Origin: Intoshia linei
Lineage: Eukaryota > Orthonectida > Rhopaluridae
DNA: 20,746 nucleotides
NCBI GenBank assembly: GCA_001642005.1
Contig: LWCA01000676.1
Coordinates: 1-20,746, forward strand
Direction: 5' to 3'
Position numbers and translations under genes: made by a program. Below are positions 18,698 through 20,746 of the stretch, piece after piece (positions within the stretch are counted from its first letter, which is position 1; each line of letters begins with the position of its first letter). The notes under the pieces are model-generated. The model searched no databases, had not been told where the DNA came from, and worked only from the letters and a program-made list of their open reading frames with translations.

Positions 18698-20557
18698 TTA
18701 TAATTCCACATCATCCGCTGTCTTGTCTATTCTTCTTGGAACTACTTGATTATGAATAAGAAATGAATTGTAAATATCATACATTTGCCCATCAGGATCC
18801 AAAAACAATAAAAAACTAGCTCTTCTCTTTGCATACGAATCTACTTGAGGTTCATGATATAATGCTTTCGATAATCTTACCCCAAACGTCTCCCAATAAA
18901 TACTCCATTCGGATGACAAAGTTGACCACTCTGTCGTGAAAAATTTTATACCTACCAATTGAACGATAATTGAGATCAATATAGAAACAGCATTACACTA
19001 ACAAAACAAAGTAATTGAGCAGTGTATTTTAAGCCAAATTAAGTTTAGGTTAAATAACAGCGTGCAAAATGAACGAAATTGTGCATTATTATAAGCCAAA
19101 ATTATACTATACTATTTTAGTCACAAATATTGACTAAAATTAAATCGGTAGGTATAAAATTTTTCACGACGGATTGATGTTATTCCAAAATTTTCGACCT
19201 ACCAAAAAAAATTTTTTTACACATAATTCACTCTGAACTGAACTCCGAAAAATTTTACGGTAATTTATATCATAAATTTTATCAGTCTTTGATGAATAAT
19301 ACGTGCTTAAATAAATTCTCATATTACTGTTAAGCAGTGGTTCAACCGGTACGCCGAAAAGAAATTTGAGTTTATTTTGTAAATTTTATATTATACTTAT
19401 CAAATCATTTTTATTTATTAAAACAAACTTCAAATGTTAATTTCTTTGATTTTACGATCGGTTTGATATCGACGGGATTAAAATTATTGTTTAATTAAAA
19501 CATCCTGTTGAGGAAATTTATTGTTATTTAAATGTGATCTTTGGAAATTTGATTTTTTTTATAATTCGAGCTGATTATAAATTAGATAATTGTTTATCAT
19601 TGCTCTGATTTAAATTTTCAATTAAAACTAATCTTGTCAATTCTTTAAAAACGTAATCTTCAGGAATTCTATCTTTTTTTACACATAGCTTAATTTAATT
19701 TTGAACGCATTTAGAACTAAATTAATTATTGTAGATATTTAATTAAAATATTTAAAAAATAAATCTTTTATTGTAAAATTCGTTGCTGATTGATTTTTAT
19801 ACAACAAAAATAATTTTTAATTTTCAGGAATTATTTATTTATAGTATTTTTTTAATTATCTATTCTTCATAAACTGATATAATTTAAAAATCTTGCGTTG
19901 AAGCGCTAATAGTGCACGGTAAAATTTTTAAGAGTTCTTTATGGCCTGTTCAGAGTGAATTATGTGTAAAAAAATTTTTTTTTGGTAGGTCGAAAATTTT
20001 TCAATGATAACATCAATCCGTCGTAAAAAAAATTTTATGCCTACCGATTTAATTTTAGTTAATATTTGTGACTAAAATAGTATAGTATAATTATTGCTAA
20101 TAATAATGCAAAATTTATTTATTTTTCAAGATGAAATATAACCTAAATTAATTTTGGTTTATAATAATACACAATTTCGTTCATTTTGCAGGCAGTAATT
20201 TAACCTAAAATTAATCTGGCTTTTGTTTTGCTTGTTATGTGTGCTTATGTTACTGCTCAATTACTTCGTTTTGTTAGTGTGATGCTGTTTCTATATTGAT
20301 CTCAATTATCGTTCAATTGGTAAATATAAAATTTTTCATAACCCCTCACCTACTGAATTCCAAACATCCCCATCTACTTTCCACTTGTTGATCTGTTTTA
20401 CCACTCGCCATTTCTCAGTTACTTTATAAATATCTTGACACAAGACGTTATATTTCTCTGGTTCTATGGTTAGATCACCATTTTTCCAAGTGCTAATAGG
20501 AAGATATCCAACGTTAGACAATGTGATAGAGAACCAATGCTTATCACCGATTGGCAT
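18698..20557 (-). CDS. Unidentified 146-aa protein in two segments separated by a transposable element
   Basis: The first segment runs from ATG 20557 (MPIGDKHWFSITLSNVGY) to 20350, the second from 18930 to TAA 18700-18698, ending TADDVEL. An in-frame TAA lies 30 nt before the ATG with no AG between, so this start is likely real. The first segment ends TCAGTAG|GTGAGG; the second follows CACGACAG. GT-AG splicing (20349-18931) joins them in frame: G plus AG makes a Glu codon. The protein is rich in Trp, Tyr and Phe (WRVV, WKVDGDVW, EWSIYWETFG), with LDPDGQMYDIYNSF near the end, and has no signal peptide or membrane segment. No family was recognised. Host gene, captured viral gene or mobile-element gene are all open. 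Both frames are free of stops, so decay is not evident beyond the insertion. Confidence 0.5.
18932..19238 (+). repeat. Left inverted arm
   Basis: About 307 bp. It includes attgaacgataattgagatc (18958 on), attaagtttaggttaaat and cataattcactctgaac, each found inverted in 19949-20342. Confidence 0.85.
19239..19948. other. Unique centre of the inverted-repeat element
   Basis: 710 bp, AT-rich, no ORF of note on either strand and no transposase motif. Confidence 0.6.
19949..20342 (-). repeat. Right inverted arm
   Basis: Inverted counterpart of 18932-19238, about 394 bp including an extra segment near 20092-20150 that itself resembles neighbouring arm sequence (a partial duplication). Confidence 0.85.
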
Positions 20558-20746
20558 CAAAATCAATGGATGAATATTAAGTGGTGTTTATATCATTATG
20601 TACAGTTTAATTACATTAAAAATATACAATTTATTAATTCAATAAGGGTAAATATGAGAACATTTTATCTAATGTGCAAAAACGGAAATATTCCTTCATA
20701 AAGTAATATTTTATTGTTGACACTATGTAAACATTGGTAATAAAAT
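20558..20746. other. Sequence upstream of the unidentified gene
   Basis: 189 bp of AT-rich sequence at the window end. No further exon in frame was found; promoter elements could not be assigned. Confidence 0.4.

Larger units (their letters stand above)
18932..20342. mobile_element. Non-autonomous DNA element with long nested inverted repeats (possible MULE-type), acting as an intron
   Basis: The left arm (18932-19238) and right arm (19949-20342) are inverted copies with high identity. The right arm carries an extra insert of about 60 bp (near 20092-20150). The centre has no coding capacity. Long TIRs without a transposase suit a Mutator-like element, and an imperfect 9-bp duplication fits: tgaccactc at 18923-18931 and taacccctc at 20339-20347, 7 of 9 identical. 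The ends cannot be fixed to the base because the two TIR tips differ. The element separates two parts of one reading frame. Confidence 0.75.

Noticed and set aside
18932-20342. CRISPR-like or satellite array
   Set aside because: The repeated motif alternates in orientation and lies in two long inverted arms, which is the layout of a DNA transposon.

Overview
The window looks like AT-rich nuclear DNA of an arthropod, most likely an insect; a hemipteran would fit, but nothing here proves the order. Evidence: a host gene split by GT-AG introns, and introns packed with decayed hAT, Tigger/pogo, piggyBac and Ty3/gypsy elements.

Nearly the whole window (about 29-18276, minus strand) can be read as ONE host gene, CNOT10, the TPR subunit of the CCR4-NOT deadenylase complex. 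Nine exons were assembled by eye: 18276-17208, 15938-15742, 14745-14588, 10772-10650, 10138-10082, 7946-7833, 7798-7665, 2491-about 2370 and about 150-29. Codon phases agree at every junction from exon 1 to exon 8. The order of conserved blocks (NPRLWLRLAEC, IVGQG-HRK, an LARICIENAL-type helix, FIP-P, LGD, MAEA, NTVN-A) follows that of animal CNOT10. Only the exon 8/9 junction is unresolved. The predicted protein is about 700 aa, against about 744 aa in human.

The CNOT10 introns carry the rest. Intron 8: a piggyBac remnant (655-1396) and a complete hAT MITE with a perfect 8-bp target duplication (1797-2301). Intron 7: a hAT element with broken transposase (3859-about 4900), an unidentified basic ORF (4995-5441), and a Ty3/gypsy gag-PR-RT fragment (5751-6611) joined at a 7-bp repeat to an ORF resembling a picorna-like virus capsid (6605-7210). 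Intron 5: a Tigger/pogo element with TIRs and TA duplication (8018-9872), holding a hAT end. Intron 3: a second, internally deleted Ty3/gypsy element (10840-12933). All mobile-element and virus-like coding remnants are on the plus strand, antisense to CNOT10.

Upstream of CNOT10, on the same strand, is an unidentified 146-aa ORF in two pieces (20557-20350 and 18930-18698). A 1.4-kb element of nested inverted repeats lies exactly between them. GT and AG at its edges would remove it in frame, so it may be a transposon turned into an intron. This and the gypsy/virus junction are the two most interesting observations.
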